Shown: positions 25,518-34,381 of the stretch, one piece after another
Numbering within the stretch: the stretch's first letter is position 1
How the letters are laid out: each line of letters begins with the position of its first letter
DNA from: Peptococcaceae bacterium UBA4068
GTDB taxonomy: Bacteria; Bacillota; Dehalobacteriia; UBA4068
NCBI GenBank assembly: GCA_002382665.1
Contig: DFZA01000009.1
Span: 437,308-501,307, forward strand
Length of the DNA stretch: 64,000 nt
Direction of reading: 5' to 3'
The notes under the pieces: model-generated
Seen by the model: the letters and a program-made list of their open reading frames with translations, nothing else
The model's database searches: none
What the model was told of the DNA's origin: nothing
Position numbers and translations under genes: made by a program

Positions 25518-26863
25518 ATCTTTTTCAAAGATAGCAATAAACCATTCTGATCTTTATTATGCAGTACTGAAAAATTATTATTTTTATATAAAAACGGAAT
25601 CCAGATTATTTGATCTTTATACAGTAATAATGGCCAATTAGCTCTTTGCACCGGCGGTATTTTGGCGTCGATAAATATCTCTTTAAGCTTACGTTTACTA
25701 CTTTTCCCTCGAGAAGGTACCGCATCGCCTTCGTGACGGCAACGGAAATACAAATCAGCCAATAATTCGGCGGGTAAGCGGATGCTGTCGCTATTAATAT
25801 CGGTTTTATTATCGTTAATAACAGCAGTGTAACTCCAGCCCCAATCATCAAGCGCCGTAAATTGGTTTTGCAAAGATGGTTTGATAATTTGCTGATGCTC
25901 CGGCAAGGGCGGTTTTGATTTGGCAAAATAAATATCTTCCCGCCGGTAGACAATTACGCCGCCGGGCAAAGATAACGACTGCTCTTCTTTTAATTCGCTC
26001 ATATCGGAAGTTTGCCGATAAGATAATTCCAGACTTTCCCCGGCAACCAGACAATATGCTTTACGCAAAACACGTAGTTTTAAGGAAAGCGGTAAACGGT
26101 CAAACGCCGAGCCGCTGAGAGCCATGTTTTGATCCAGCCAAATTTCAGCAAATTCTATTTCTGCCAGCTCGTCAAGAAAATTGTTATCTTCGCGGCAAAT
26201 GTCCGCGGTAATATTAAGGCTTTCCACTATATTAGGATTATACGCCAACAATTGCGGTATTAAACTTAAACGAATTTTATTTCGCAAATATTTTTCTGAG
26301 AAATTGCTTTGATCCTGGCAAAACGATAAATTATGCGTGGCGCGGTAATCCTCGATTTCCTGAGGGAAAGCGGTAAGCAGCGGTCTGATTATATCTCCCT
26401 GCTCCGGCGACATTGCTGACAGGCCCTCTATGCCGCTGCCCCGTAACAAGTGCAACAGCAGAGTTTCCGCCTGATCTAAAGCATGATGGGCAACCGCAAT
26501 TTTATTGGCGCCGATCAGATCAGCGGTGCTTCTTAAAAACGCATATCTTCGCTGGCGGGCAACCTGCTGCAGGTTTTTGCCTTGAGCAAGCTTACCAATA
26601 TCATCACCGCCGCGATAACATTTGATACCGTATATATCGGCTAAATGCTCGACAAACTCACCTTCCGCAGCGCTCTCAGGCCGCAGTTGATGGTCAAAAT
26701 GAGCAACAGCCAGCTCAAATCCGATATCATCCCGAATACGGTATAATATATCCAAAATCACACAGGAATCCTTGCCGGCAGACACCGCCGCCAGCACTTT
26801 ATCGCCGGCAGAGATTAACTGCTGATCTAATATATATTGTTTTGTTCTTTGTAGTAAAGCCAT
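25514..26863 (-). CDS. tilS: tRNA(Ile)-lysidine synthase
   Basis: Adds lysine to C34 of tRNA-Ile(CAU) so it reads AUA. 449 residues. The PP-loop is AVSAGKDSCVILD (SGGxDS-like, with A in place of one G). HHALDQAETLLLHLLRGSGIEGLSAM is the family signature, and a C-terminal TilS substrate-binding domain begins near residue 370 (CRHEGDAVPSRGKSSKRKLKEIF). It follows spoIIE and precedes ftsH, a conserved order in spore formers. Confidence 0.96.
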   Translation of the reverse strand: MALLQRTKQYILDQQLISAGDKVLAAVSAGKDSCVILDILYRIRDDIGFELAVAHFDHQLRPESAAEGEFVEHLADIYGIKCYRGGDDIGKLAQGKNLQQVARQRRYAFLRSTADLIGANKIAVAHHALDQAETLLLHLLRGSGIEGLSAMSPEQGDIIRPLLTAFPQEIEDYRATHNLSFCQDQSNFSEKYLRNKIRLSLIPQLLAYNPNIVESLNITADICREDNNFLDELAEIEFAEIWLDQNMALSGSAFDRLPLSLKLRVLRKAYCLVAGESLELSYRQTSDMSELKEEQSLSLPGGVIVYRREDIYFAKSKPPLPEHQQIIKPSLQNQFTALDDWGWSYTAVINDNKTDINSDSIRLPAELLADLYFRCRHEGDAVPSRGKSSKRKLKEIFIDAKIPPVQRANWPLLLYKDQIIWIPFLYKNNNFSVLHNKDQNGLLLSLKKI

Positions 26864-26890
26864 TGTCCCTCCAATTATTAATCAAACGAA

Positions 26891-26918
26891 AAGCGAAAAG
26901 CTTATTTGCTTTTCGCTT
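26891..26918 (-). terminator. intrinsic terminator between spoIIE and tilS
   Basis: AAGCGAAAAGC and GCTTTTCGCTT form an 11-bp stem. On the minus strand TTCGTTTG follows; on the plus strand TATTTTAA follows. It lies about 45 bases past the spoIIE stop and before the tilS ATG. Confidence 0.7.
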
Positions 26919-26961
26919 TATTTTAATAGTTTCCTGCTATTAATAGATATTTTCAATTATT

Positions 26962-29367
26962 TTAGGCAATTTCGCCTAATTTGGCAACAAGAATGGTAAT
27001 ATCATCATTAATTTTACCGTTACTGACACTGATTACTTTATCCAGTAAATATTCCGCCAGCAACTGTGGCGAATTGCAGCCGGTTTGCGATAAGACCCTG
27101 CTCAGCCATTGGGCATCGTCCTGAGTATCGGCGTCGATTAAACCGTCGGACGCCAGTATTATCATATCGCCGGGGAATATTTGTTCTCTGATTACCTGCT
27201 TATCAACATTATACAGCATACCTACCGGCAGGCTCGAGCCTTTTATCGCTTTGATACTAGATCCGCGCTTAATAAAGCTGACGGCGCCGCCGCTTTTAAT
27301 AAAATCGGCGCGGCCATCGTAAAGATCAACGACACAAAGGTCAAGCGTAACAAAGCTTTCCTGATTACCGCGCAACGACAAGGCGGCATTGACGGTTTCA
27401 ATCGCTGTATCCTGAATAAAACCAGCCTCAAGTAAACGCGAAATCAAGCCCAGCGCCGCCGCAGATTCTGTGGCGGCAATCTCACCGGTTCCCATGCCGT
27501 CGCTGATCATCAATAACTGCCGTCCGCCTTCCAATAACAAACTGGCGCCGCTATCGCCGCAAATGCCTTTGCCGTTACGGGCCAACTGGGCCTTGCCGAC
27601 AGACATGCGGTATGCACCTTGTGCCAACAGCCGGTATTCGCAGCGTTCTACACAATTATTATTGCCGCAACTGCACTCATGGACGGAGAACTCACAGCCA
27701 AGCAAGCGGCTTACTTCATCGGCTACCGCTTTGCGGCAGACATTTTCGCCCGGACATTCGCTATATTGAACCCAGACGTCAACAGCCTTATTATTGATAG
27801 TGATTATTCCGGCGCTGTCAGCGGGCATACCTCTCTTGGCTATCGCTCTGTGTAGCTCTCTCTCCAAAATCTCCCGCTCATCGCTGAAATCTGTAACTTC
27901 GCTGGCTATTTTATCAAAGATTTCCGCGACTCCCTGCAATTGACGACTAATCAGACGGCAACTGCTCATCCTTTGCGCCGACCAATAATTACTGCGGCAA
28001 TAAGATTCATAAAGGCAATTGATAATAGCCACCAACTCTTTGATATGCGGGCAGCGTTTGGTAAAGTTCTCCGGCGCGTCTTTTACGGTAGCGACGCCGT
28101 TTTGCTCCACAGCATCAAATAGCATGACTATTCCTTCGTTTGATTGCTGCAAATCCATATCCCAACAAATATTATTTAATGTACATTGACTGCATAACTG
28201 ATTTGATAACCGCTCCATAATCGATTTAAAATTAGCATTTGTATTGTTTTCCTCATCTTTAGATAAAGTGAATAAAGAATTGCCCAAATCGCGGAACATC
28301 CAACCGTTATTGCGCAGGCGTCTTACCGCCAGGCGCAGTAGGCGTTCGTTTTTTTCCTCTTTGGCGCTGATCAAGCCGCTGACAGCAAAAATCCTTGCAA
28401 GGCGGCTATAGAGTTTTCTGGGCAGTATCAAAAATATGATCGCGGCAATTATCGATGTTAATAACAGAATACTGATTTGCGTACTGTCCACAATATAAAG
28501 CGCCAGTATCAAGTTACCAAGGATAAAACCAAGCACTGTACCTAGACGGCCAAAGCCGGAAAATACGCCGGCCAGTAAACCGGAAAACGAGTAGGCGGCA
28601 ATAATCGACGGAGATACTACCTGCGCCAGGCTGGGCACTATGCCCACCAGCGCTCCCACCGCCGCTCCGGCGCCGGCGCCGCCTAAATAGGCAACCGCAA
28701 TAATTAACAGACACCCCACAATGCCTCTGATATCCAATCCGCCAATTTCAACACCGGTTAAACCACACAATATACCGACGCTGGCAATAAAAATACAGAT
28801 AGTCTCATCGGTACTGAAATGACGGCTGACCTCAAACCGCCGCAGCGCGTTAAATATCACCATAAAGACAAGTGACAATCCCCCCGCCAATAATCCTTCG
28901 AAAACACCGATCAGCATCTGATAATTGTTGAAGCCTGTTACCGCCATGGCCAAACCTTTGCTGACCATAACTGCGGCAAAAACCATGCCGGGCAATACAA
29001 ACCATTGTTTGTGGCCGTCTACTGTGTAAAGCAAAAATGTTACTGCCAGTAACAACATTATTGATCCATAGACAAATAAATCGCTTCCGGATAATACGGT
29101 TATTAAACCAAGCATCAACGGAAGCGCGGCCAAAGCACCCTTTTTAGGATATGTAGTAGCAATAGCAGCCAAAAATGCGGGGGCAAAAGGATAAAGCCCT
29201 CCCAAAATCTGGGCGCGGGCAAATACAAAAGCCAGCACTGACCACAGTACCCACCAACCGACATTAACACCACTTTTGAGTATTACTACATCACGAGGAT
29301 TTAATGAAGCGACTGCGCTGTTGTCGCCGCCACGGCGAAAAGGATAAACACGAGGATTATCTGACAT
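26962..29367 (-). CDS. spoIIE: stage II sporulation protein E (SpoIIE phosphatase)
   Basis: Membrane PP2C phosphatase that dephosphorylates SpoIIAA to activate sigma-F in the forespore. 801 residues. About ten hydrophobic segments occupy residues 30-320. A central regulatory region with a Cys cluster (LCSQCTLNNICWDM) is next, and the C-terminal PP2C domain carries SDGMGTGEIAATESAAAL and ASDGLIDADTQDD metal motifs. A second Cys group (HECSCGNNNCVERC) precedes the phosphatase. Its promoter has the long spacer known for Spo0A-activated genes. Confidence 0.95.
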   Translation of the reverse strand: MSDNPRVYPFRRGGDNSAVASLNPRDVVILKSGVNVGWWVLWSVLAFVFARAQILGGLYPFAPAFLAAIATTYPKKGALAALPLMLGLITVLSGSDLFVYGSIMLLLAVTFLLYTVDGHKQWFVLPGMVFAAVMVSKGLAMAVTGFNNYQMLIGVFEGLLAGGLSLVFMVIFNALRRFEVSRHFSTDETICIFIASVGILCGLTGVEIGGLDIRGIVGCLLIIAVAYLGGAGAGAAVGALVGIVPSLAQVVSPSIIAAYSFSGLLAGVFSGFGRLGTVLGFILGNLILALYIVDSTQISILLLTSIIAAIIFLILPRKLYSRLARIFAVSGLISAKEEKNERLLRLAVRRLRNNGWMFRDLGNSLFTLSKDEENNTNANFKSIMERLSNQLCSQCTLNNICWDMDLQQSNEGIVMLFDAVEQNGVATVKDAPENFTKRCPHIKELVAIINCLYESYCRSNYWSAQRMSSCRLISRQLQGVAEIFDKIASEVTDFSDEREILERELHRAIAKRGMPADSAGIITINNKAVDVWVQYSECPGENVCRKAVADEVSRLLGCEFSVHECSCGNNNCVERCEYRLLAQGAYRMSVGKAQLARNGKGICGDSGASLLLEGGRQLLMISDGMGTGEIAATESAAALGLISRLLEAGFIQDTAIETVNAALSLRGNQESFVTLDLCVVDLYDGRADFIKSGGAVSFIKRGSSIKAIKGSSLPVGMLYNVDKQVIREQIFPGDMIILASDGLIDADTQDDAQWLSRVLSQTGCNSPQLLAEYLLDKVISVSNGKINDDITILVAKLGEIA

Positions 29368-29414
29368 ATTTTCACCACCCTGATAATAAGCTCGCCCACA
29401 AAAGGCGTAACTAA

Positions 29415-29482
29415 ATTATATGCGGTAAGTGATAAAAATATTGTCAAAGCAACGGCCAAATCGCTGATTAGTTTGCGACAAA
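29415..29482 (-). promoter_or_regulatory. spoIIE promoter with 21-bp spacer and Spo0A-like box
   Basis: TTGACA (29442-29447) and TATAAT (29415-29420) are both perfect sigma-A hexamers but are 21 bp apart instead of 17. Bacillus spoIIE and spoIIG promoters have the same unusual 21-22 bp spacing and need Spo0A-P. About 25 bases upstream of the -35 is TTTGTCGCAAA (29472-29482), six of seven bases to the 0A box TGNCGAA. Leader about 40 bases to the ATG. Confidence 0.8.
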
Positions 29483-29538
29483 TTTGCTTAGAATTAACCG
29501 CGATTCATCAGTAAATTATTAGCTGGTATATAATAGTT

Positions 29539-31827
29539 TTAATTACGACGAAGTGCCACAAGTTTTTCCTCAATCAGCAGTTTTAAACCATCATTCATCG
29601 CAATATCACCTGATACAATAGATGATGCTGCTTCGCGCGCGTCGATCATCAGCTTTTTATCCAGGAATAAATCGGCAACCTTCAACTCCGGCAGGCCATG
29701 CTGCCGCACGCCGAAAAACTCACCGGCGCCGCGCTCTAGTAAATCGGCCTCTGCTATGGCAAATCCGTCGTTAGATTCGCTGATAATTCTCATCCTCTCG
29801 GCGGCAACTCCGCCCTGGGCATTATGGATCAAAATGCAATACGACTGCTCGCTGCCACGGCCAATCCGCCCTCGTAATTGATGGAGCTGAGCCAGACCGA
29901 AGCGTTCCGCATCACGAATCACCATTACCGTGGCATTAGGGATATCAATACCGACCTCAATAACAGTTGTCGACACCAAAATGTTAATTTTACCAAGAGC
30001 AAAATCATTCATGATAGCGGCTTTTTCCTGCGATTTCATTCTGCCATGAAGTAAACCGACATTTGTAGACGGCATGATTTGCCGCAATTGGTCGGTATAA
30101 GTAACGGCGCTTTGCAAATCGAGCTTTTCCGATTCTTCAACCAAAGGGCAAACGACAAACGCCTGATGGCCTTGGGTAATTTCTTTGGCTAAAAAATTAT
30201 GGATCCGCTGTTCGTACTGATAACTGACCGCATAAGTCTCCACCGGACGCCGCCCGGCGGGCAACTGATCAATAACGCTCAATCGCAAATCAGCATATAC
30301 GGTCAGCGCCAGCGTACGCGGAATAGGCGTGGCGGTCATTACCAGAATATCGGCGGCGGTGCCTTCGTGCAAGCGTTCCCTCTGCAATACGCCAAAACGG
30401 TGCTGTTCATCGGTTATCGCCAGCCCCAAACGGGCGAAACTGACATTATCTTCGATCAAGGCATGCGTACCGATCAATAAATCAATTTTGGCCGCCACCA
30501 GATCTTCGAGAATCTGTTTTTTATCTGCGGCAGTAGTTTTGCCGGTTAACAATCTGGTTTTAACACCCAATGCGGCTAGCTGCTTACCAAGCAACTGATA
30601 ATGCTGATTGGCTAAAATCTCGGTCGGCGCCATAAAAGCCGACTGATAGCCGGAGCGAAAACTCTTATATATAGCGGCAGCCGCCACCGCTGTTTTGCCA
30701 CAGCCTACATCACCTTGCACCAACCGCATCATCGGCTGCGGAGCTTCCATATCGCAATATATCTCACCAATAACCCTTAGTTGGGCAGCGGTTAATTGAT
30801 AAGGCAATGTTTGCTGATATTTGCTTAAAATATCGGCCTCTTTGCTGTGGGCGATACCTTGTCTGTTGATATTTGCAGAAGAAGAAATGATTGCCGCCTG
30901 CAAAACAAGCAGCTCTTCATAAGCCAACCGCTGCCGCGCACTATCACGCTGCTGCCACGATGACGGAAAGTGCATATCATAAACGGCCTCGCGCCGGGAT
31001 AAAAATCCGTTTTTGGCAATCAGCACCGGCGGCAATACTTCTTCGATCTGAATGCCGTATCTTTCCCATGCCGATACGATCATCCGTCGGATCATTTTTG
31101 CCGATAAGCCTTCTACACTGCGATATATCGGCGCTAACGGTTCCCCTTCTATTTCCCCGTCCAGTCGGTAATCAATAACATTAAACTCGCTTTTCCCATA
31201 TTTATAATTCAATTTACCATAGCAGGCAGCCTGCTTCGCTCTTTTCAGTTTGTTTTCCAAAAAAGGTTGGTTATACCAGATACAGGGTAATATGCCGCTT
31301 TCATCCCTGATCCAGGCCTTTATAATATGTAAATTGCGTATTCTGGTACTTTCAACAGAGATGACTTTACCGCCAATTACCGTCGGCAGATCGCCGATGG
31401 ACAGTTGGCTGATGCTAGTCATTTGCTGCCAATTACGATAATCGCGCGGAAAGAAAAACAATAGATCCTCGACGTTATGCAGGCCCAGTTTTCTTAATAA
31501 TACAGCGCGTTTGTCGCCGACGCCGGATAAAGCAGCCAAAGGTTTTTGCAGACTGCTTTGATGCTTGACAACAGTTGAAATGTTTGTATTATCAATCTGG
31601 TTTGGGCGTTCCCGCCAATCACCTGCCTGTATCAGTTGCCGCATTTGCAGCAATATCGCCGGACGCTGCAACTGGGATGCTAACTGATAGTGATCGGCTA
31701 GCTCCACAAATTGCAGGTTTTCGTTATCCTCGGCAATTTTACGCACGGCAGCGGCAAAGCCGCCAAAAGCGGCGCTGTCCAGACAGCCGCATTTTTCTTC
31801 TTTTTCGATCAGCTGCAGTATCTCCAT
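29539..31827 (-). CDS. recG: ATP-dependent DNA helicase RecG
   Basis: Branch-migration helicase for stalled forks and Holliday junctions. 762 residues: an N-terminal helical region, the wedge OB-fold domain (about 150-280), then helicase motifs GDVGCGKTAVAAAA (Walker A), TDEQHRFG (DExH), TATPIPRTLAL and the motif VI region QLRGRIGRGSEQSYC. It is somewhat longer at the N-terminus than E. coli RecG. The ATG has AAGGAG 5 bases upstream. Terminal gene before spoIIE on the minus strand, 17 bases after the FAH gene. Confidence 0.97.
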   Translation of the reverse strand: MEILQLIEKEEKCGCLDSAAFGGFAAAVRKIAEDNENLQFVELADHYQLASQLQRPAILLQMRQLIQAGDWRERPNQIDNTNISTVVKHQSSLQKPLAALSGVGDKRAVLLRKLGLHNVEDLLFFFPRDYRNWQQMTSISQLSIGDLPTVIGGKVISVESTRIRNLHIIKAWIRDESGILPCIWYNQPFLENKLKRAKQAACYGKLNYKYGKSEFNVIDYRLDGEIEGEPLAPIYRSVEGLSAKMIRRMIVSAWERYGIQIEEVLPPVLIAKNGFLSRREAVYDMHFPSSWQQRDSARQRLAYEELLVLQAAIISSSANINRQGIAHSKEADILSKYQQTLPYQLTAAQLRVIGEIYCDMEAPQPMMRLVQGDVGCGKTAVAAAAIYKSFRSGYQSAFMAPTEILANQHYQLLGKQLAALGVKTRLLTGKTTAADKKQILEDLVAAKIDLLIGTHALIEDNVSFARLGLAITDEQHRFGVLQRERLHEGTAADILVMTATPIPRTLALTVYADLRLSVIDQLPAGRRPVETYAVSYQYEQRIHNFLAKEITQGHQAFVVCPLVEESEKLDLQSAVTYTDQLRQIMPSTNVGLLHGRMKSQEKAAIMNDFALGKINILVSTTVIEVGIDIPNATVMVIRDAERFGLAQLHQLRGRIGRGSEQSYCILIHNAQGGVAAERMRIISESNDGFAIAEADLLERGAGEFFGVRQHGLPELKVADLFLDKKLMIDAREAASSIVSGDIAMNDGLKLLIEEKLVALRRN

Positions 31828-31843
31828 AAGATACTCCTTATTA

Positions 31844-32689
31844 CTATTTGTTCGCAGTGACTAAACGATTGCTTAAAACACCGATGCCTTCTATTTCAAC
31901 TTCTATCAATTCGCCGGCCTTCAGCCATTGCCTTTTGTCTTTGGCATAACCTAAAATTACTCCGCCGGGAGTACCGGAAAAAATCATGTCTCCGGCATTC
32001 AGTTGCATATAATATGACGCATAACTGACAAGTTGCGCCGGCGTAAATATCAACTGTTTGGTATTTGAGGACTGTACTGTTTGTCCGTTACGGCGGCAGA
32101 CGATATTAAGATTACCGGCGCTTAATTGATCCGCAGTAGCAATACAAGGGCCGACCGGCGCAAAACCGGCAAAAGTTTTGCCAATCAGCCATTGGCTGCT
32201 GACAAATTGACTGTCCCGGGCCGAAAAATCATTGCCGCAGCTAAACCCGAATATGTAATCGGCAGCATCCTCTTCTTTGATCTCACTGCCCTGTTTGCCG
32301 ATAATTATCACCAATTCCGCTTCGTAATCAAAAGCATGCAGATGGGACGGCAGAATTATATCCTGGTTGTGGGCAGCCAATGCGTCGTTAAATTTACCGA
32401 ATAATAAAGGAAATTTCGGCGGCTCGCCTTTTGTTTCCTCGGCGTGATCCCGATAATTAAGGCCAACACCAATAATTTTACCAGGCTTAGTTAACGGCGC
32501 AAAACGGATTTGATCGTAAGATAATAAAGGTATATCACCATTCGTATGTAGCTTTTCTCTGATCAGCGGCCAATCACTAAAGCAATCCTCCATATTAAGG
32601 TCAAAAACAGAAGTTGCGTCTATCAGACCGTCTTGTAAACAAATCCCCAAATGGATTTGCTGTTGATGCCAAAAATTAGTTAATTTCAT
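31844..32689 (-). CDS. fumarylacetoacetate hydrolase family protein
   Basis: FAH-fold protein of 281 residues, a family of Mg2+-dependent hydrolases, isomerases and decarboxylases acting on 2-oxo or acylpyruvate compounds. Core motifs are GVGLNYRDHAEETKGE, the metal ligand segment DYEAELVIIIGK (E-x-E...), and IFSGTPGGVILGY near the end. It cannot be assigned a substrate from sequence; acylpyruvase or oxaloacetate decarboxylase activity is typical of short members. Cotranscribed with recG. Confidence 0.88.
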   Translation of the reverse strand: MKLTNFWHQQQIHLGICLQDGLIDATSVFDLNMEDCFSDWPLIREKLHTNGDIPLLSYDQIRFAPLTKPGKIIGVGLNYRDHAEETKGEPPKFPLLFGKFNDALAAHNQDIILPSHLHAFDYEAELVIIIGKQGSEIKEEDAADYIFGFSCGNDFSARDSQFVSSQWLIGKTFAGFAPVGPCIATADQLSAGNLNIVCRRNGQTVQSSNTKQLIFTPAQLVSYASYYMQLNAGDMIFSGTPGGVILGYAKDKRQWLKAGELIEVEIEGIGVLSNRLVTANK

Positions 32690-32721
32690 ATCTACCTACC
32701 TATAATATTTTATAATAATTC

Positions 32722-32834
32722 TATCATATTCGCTTTCGCGAATATTACTGGCTTTTCCCTAAACCTAAGAAAACCTTTAGTTTAAATAGGGCTCAGGCAC
32801 GAAATCAGAGATTTCGACCTATGCAGCTATTCTA
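32722..32834 (+). repeat. R2 structured repeat, copy a
   Basis: About 113 bases that align with 63901-64000: shared blocks are TATCATAT, GCTTTTCCC, TTTAAATAG, GCTCAG and TGCAGCTATT. The first hairpin is ATATTCGC/GCGAATAT here and ATATCCGC/GCGGATAT in the other copy: the paired bases change together, supporting a conserved stem. No ORF. It lies upstream of the FAH gene. Confidence 0.6.
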
Positions 32835-32934
32835 TCATAAAAAATTTAAAAAATAAATTAAGTAAAATATCCGTATTTCAATCCGATATAAATAAAAGTA
32901 CGGATATTATCCGCACGAAACTGCAAGAAGTGGT

Positions 32935-33143
32935 CAGCGAGCCGAGAAACGAGTGAGACCAGGCGGCCCAGCTGGTTTTTGTTTAACAACAAAACCAACA
33001 GCTGAGGCACGTAGGTAAAACTCAAGATAAAATATCTTGGTTTTTCCTCGGTGGCCGAAACCGGTGACCGCAGGCGTATTAACGATACGTCGAGGAGACG
33101 GGGATGGCCTGGGCGACGTATCGCGAAGTTTATCGGCCCGCTG
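32935..33143 (+). repeat. R1 structured repeat, copy A
   Basis: A 209-base element bounded by imperfect inverted ends (CAGCGAGCCGAGAAAC left, GTTTATCGGCCCGCTG right) and built of several hairpins, for example CAGCTGGTTTTTGTT/AACAAAACCAACAGCTG and AAACTCAAGATA/TATCTTGGTTT. It aligns along its length with the reverse complement of 35382-35663. It is flanked by near-palindromes CGGATATTATCCG at 32911-32923 and 33148-33160. Together with the R2 copy this fills the 477-base gap between the FAH gene and xre; no ORF is visible. Confidence 0.7.
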
Positions 33144-33166
33144 GTGCGGATATTATCCGCGCTTGC

Positions 33167-33367
33167 TTAGTCGTCCCAACCTACAAGTTGAGAAGCTGTA
33201 ACATTGAGAGCAGAAGCTATTTTTTTCACATCATTGCGGGGAATTTTGTTTTCGGCAAGATAACTCTTTAATTGGTTTTCTGAAATACCGGAATTTTGTG
33301 CTACTTCTGGATATGACAACTGCTGTTCTCTTAAAAATGCATTGATCCGCTCATTAATTTCAACCAT
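33167..33367 (-). CDS. small XRE-family transcriptional regulator
   Basis: A 66-residue helix-turn-helix protein of the phage-repressor type: LSYPEVAQNSGISENQLKSYLAENKIPRNDVKKIASALNVTASQLVG covers the five-helix Cro/C1 domain with nothing else attached. The start at ATG 33365-33367 is 8 bases after AGGG. It is divergent from the acidic coiled-coil gene. A perfect palindrome GTAACGTTGTTAC lies 21 bases upstream and is a likely operator. Confidence 0.85.
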   Translation of the reverse strand: MVEINERINAFLREQQLSYPEVAQNSGISENQLKSYLAENKIPRNDVKKIASALNVTASQLVGWDD

Positions 33368-33387
33368 TAAAGCCACCCTCTTTTACT

Positions 33388-33400
33388 GTAACGTTGTTAC
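33388..33400. promoter_or_regulatory. palindrome, candidate XRE operator
   Basis: GTAAC-GTT-GTTAC is a perfect inverted repeat with a 3-base centre in the divergent region between xre and the next gene, 21 bases before the xre ATG. Position and symmetry suit autoregulation; no experiment supports it. Confidence 0.4.
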
Positions 33401-33457
33401 TATTATGCTCTTATACTTTTTTTATATTCTTTTACTGTTTTTTCATATCAAAAAAAG

Positions 33458-33486
33458 TTGACTTAATGCATATAAAAATATAACAT
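33458..33486 (+). promoter_or_regulatory. probable promoter of the coiled-coil gene
   Basis: TTGACT (33458-33463), 17 bp, TAACAT (33481-33486); a second -10-like TATAAT lies at 33497-33502 without a good -35. The predicted leader is about 40 bases. Confidence 0.4.
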
Positions 33487-33535
33487 AATATTATGGTATA
33501 ATTAGTCGGAATTTTAGATAAAGGATGGAAAGCGT

Positions 33536-34357
33536 ATGAATGATCAGCAACTGTTCACCGCACACCCTCTTAGCCTGGAGCAAAGGCTACAACAATTGGA
33601 AGAAGTCCGTAAAAATCTGGAAACTGAGGCCGCCATCTTACAAAAATCATTAATTTCTATCGAACAAATACGCAAGATTTTGCTTGAAGATGTAAATTTA
33701 CAAATTTTGGAATTAAATCAACAGCAAAATCTGCATAACGATGGAACTCAAAAAAATATTGAAAATAATATCCAGCAACCTGGGATATCGGAAAATGCCG
33801 ACGATATAACAGGGCAAGAATCTGATCAAATAGATGATACAACTAATATTAACATCCAAGAGTTTATGCAAACGGATAACGAAGACGATTTGGATATCGA
33901 GGAGTCTATACTTACAGATAAGACAGACGAATTAAATATTGCGGATTTCGGACAATTAAATTACACGGACGAAATTGCCAACGAAGTTGATGAGGCTAAA
34001 GAAGATAGTCTTTTGAACGAAACGGAAATAATTAAACGCATTGCCGAAGAACAAATGAAACTGCTGGACGAAGAAGAAGAAAAACGCCGGCAGCAAGAAG
34101 AAATCATGCAAAAAAAGCTGGCCCAGCAGCAAAAAGAAGAGGAGACGTCTATTGCCGCTGAAATAGAGGCAAAACTTAAAGAGGCAATAAAAGCCGCCGA
34201 AATGGCGGCGGCGGACGCCGGCTCGATCACCAAACAATGGGTGAACAATAAAACCGAAATCGATAAAGCCGAAACTGATACCAAGACTGACGATAATCAT
34301 ACTATAGAAGCAGTACAACAATTATTAAAACAAATTTCGCAGCAAGTAAATAAATAG
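33536..34357 (+). CDS. acidic coiled-coil protein of unknown function
   Basis: I do not recognise a family. 273 residues. An N-terminal heptad-rich helix (about 15-65, LEQRLQQLEEVRKNLETEAAI) leads into a long Asp/Glu/Asn-rich low-complexity middle (70-165) and then a highly charged helix (170-230) with EEEEKRRQQEEIMQKKLAQQ and KLKEAIKAAEMAAADAG. There is no signal peptide or membrane segment, so it is probably cytoplasmic. ATG with AAAGGATGG upstream. Divergent from xre and 24 bases ahead of the permease gene, it may be coexpressed with the latter. Confidence 0.8.
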   Translation: MNDQQLFTAHPLSLEQRLQQLEEVRKNLETEAAILQKSLISIEQIRKILLEDVNLQILELNQQQNLHNDGTQKNIENNIQQPGISENADDITGQESDQIDDTTNINIQEFMQTDNEDDLDIEESILTDKTDELNIADFGQLNYTDEIANEVDEAKEDSLLNETEIIKRIAEEQMKLLDEEEEKRRQQEEIMQKKLAQQQKEEETSIAAEIEAKLKEAIKAAEMAAADAGSITKQWVNNKTEIDKAETDTKTDDNHTIEAVQQLLKQISQQVNK

Positions 34358-34381
34358 CAAACATTAACATCAGGAGTATTT

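Noticed and set aside
32935..33143. Group II intron or retron RNA
   Set aside because: Several hairpins but no domain V/VI signature and no reverse transcriptase ORF nearby; inverted ends fit a small non-autonomous element better.
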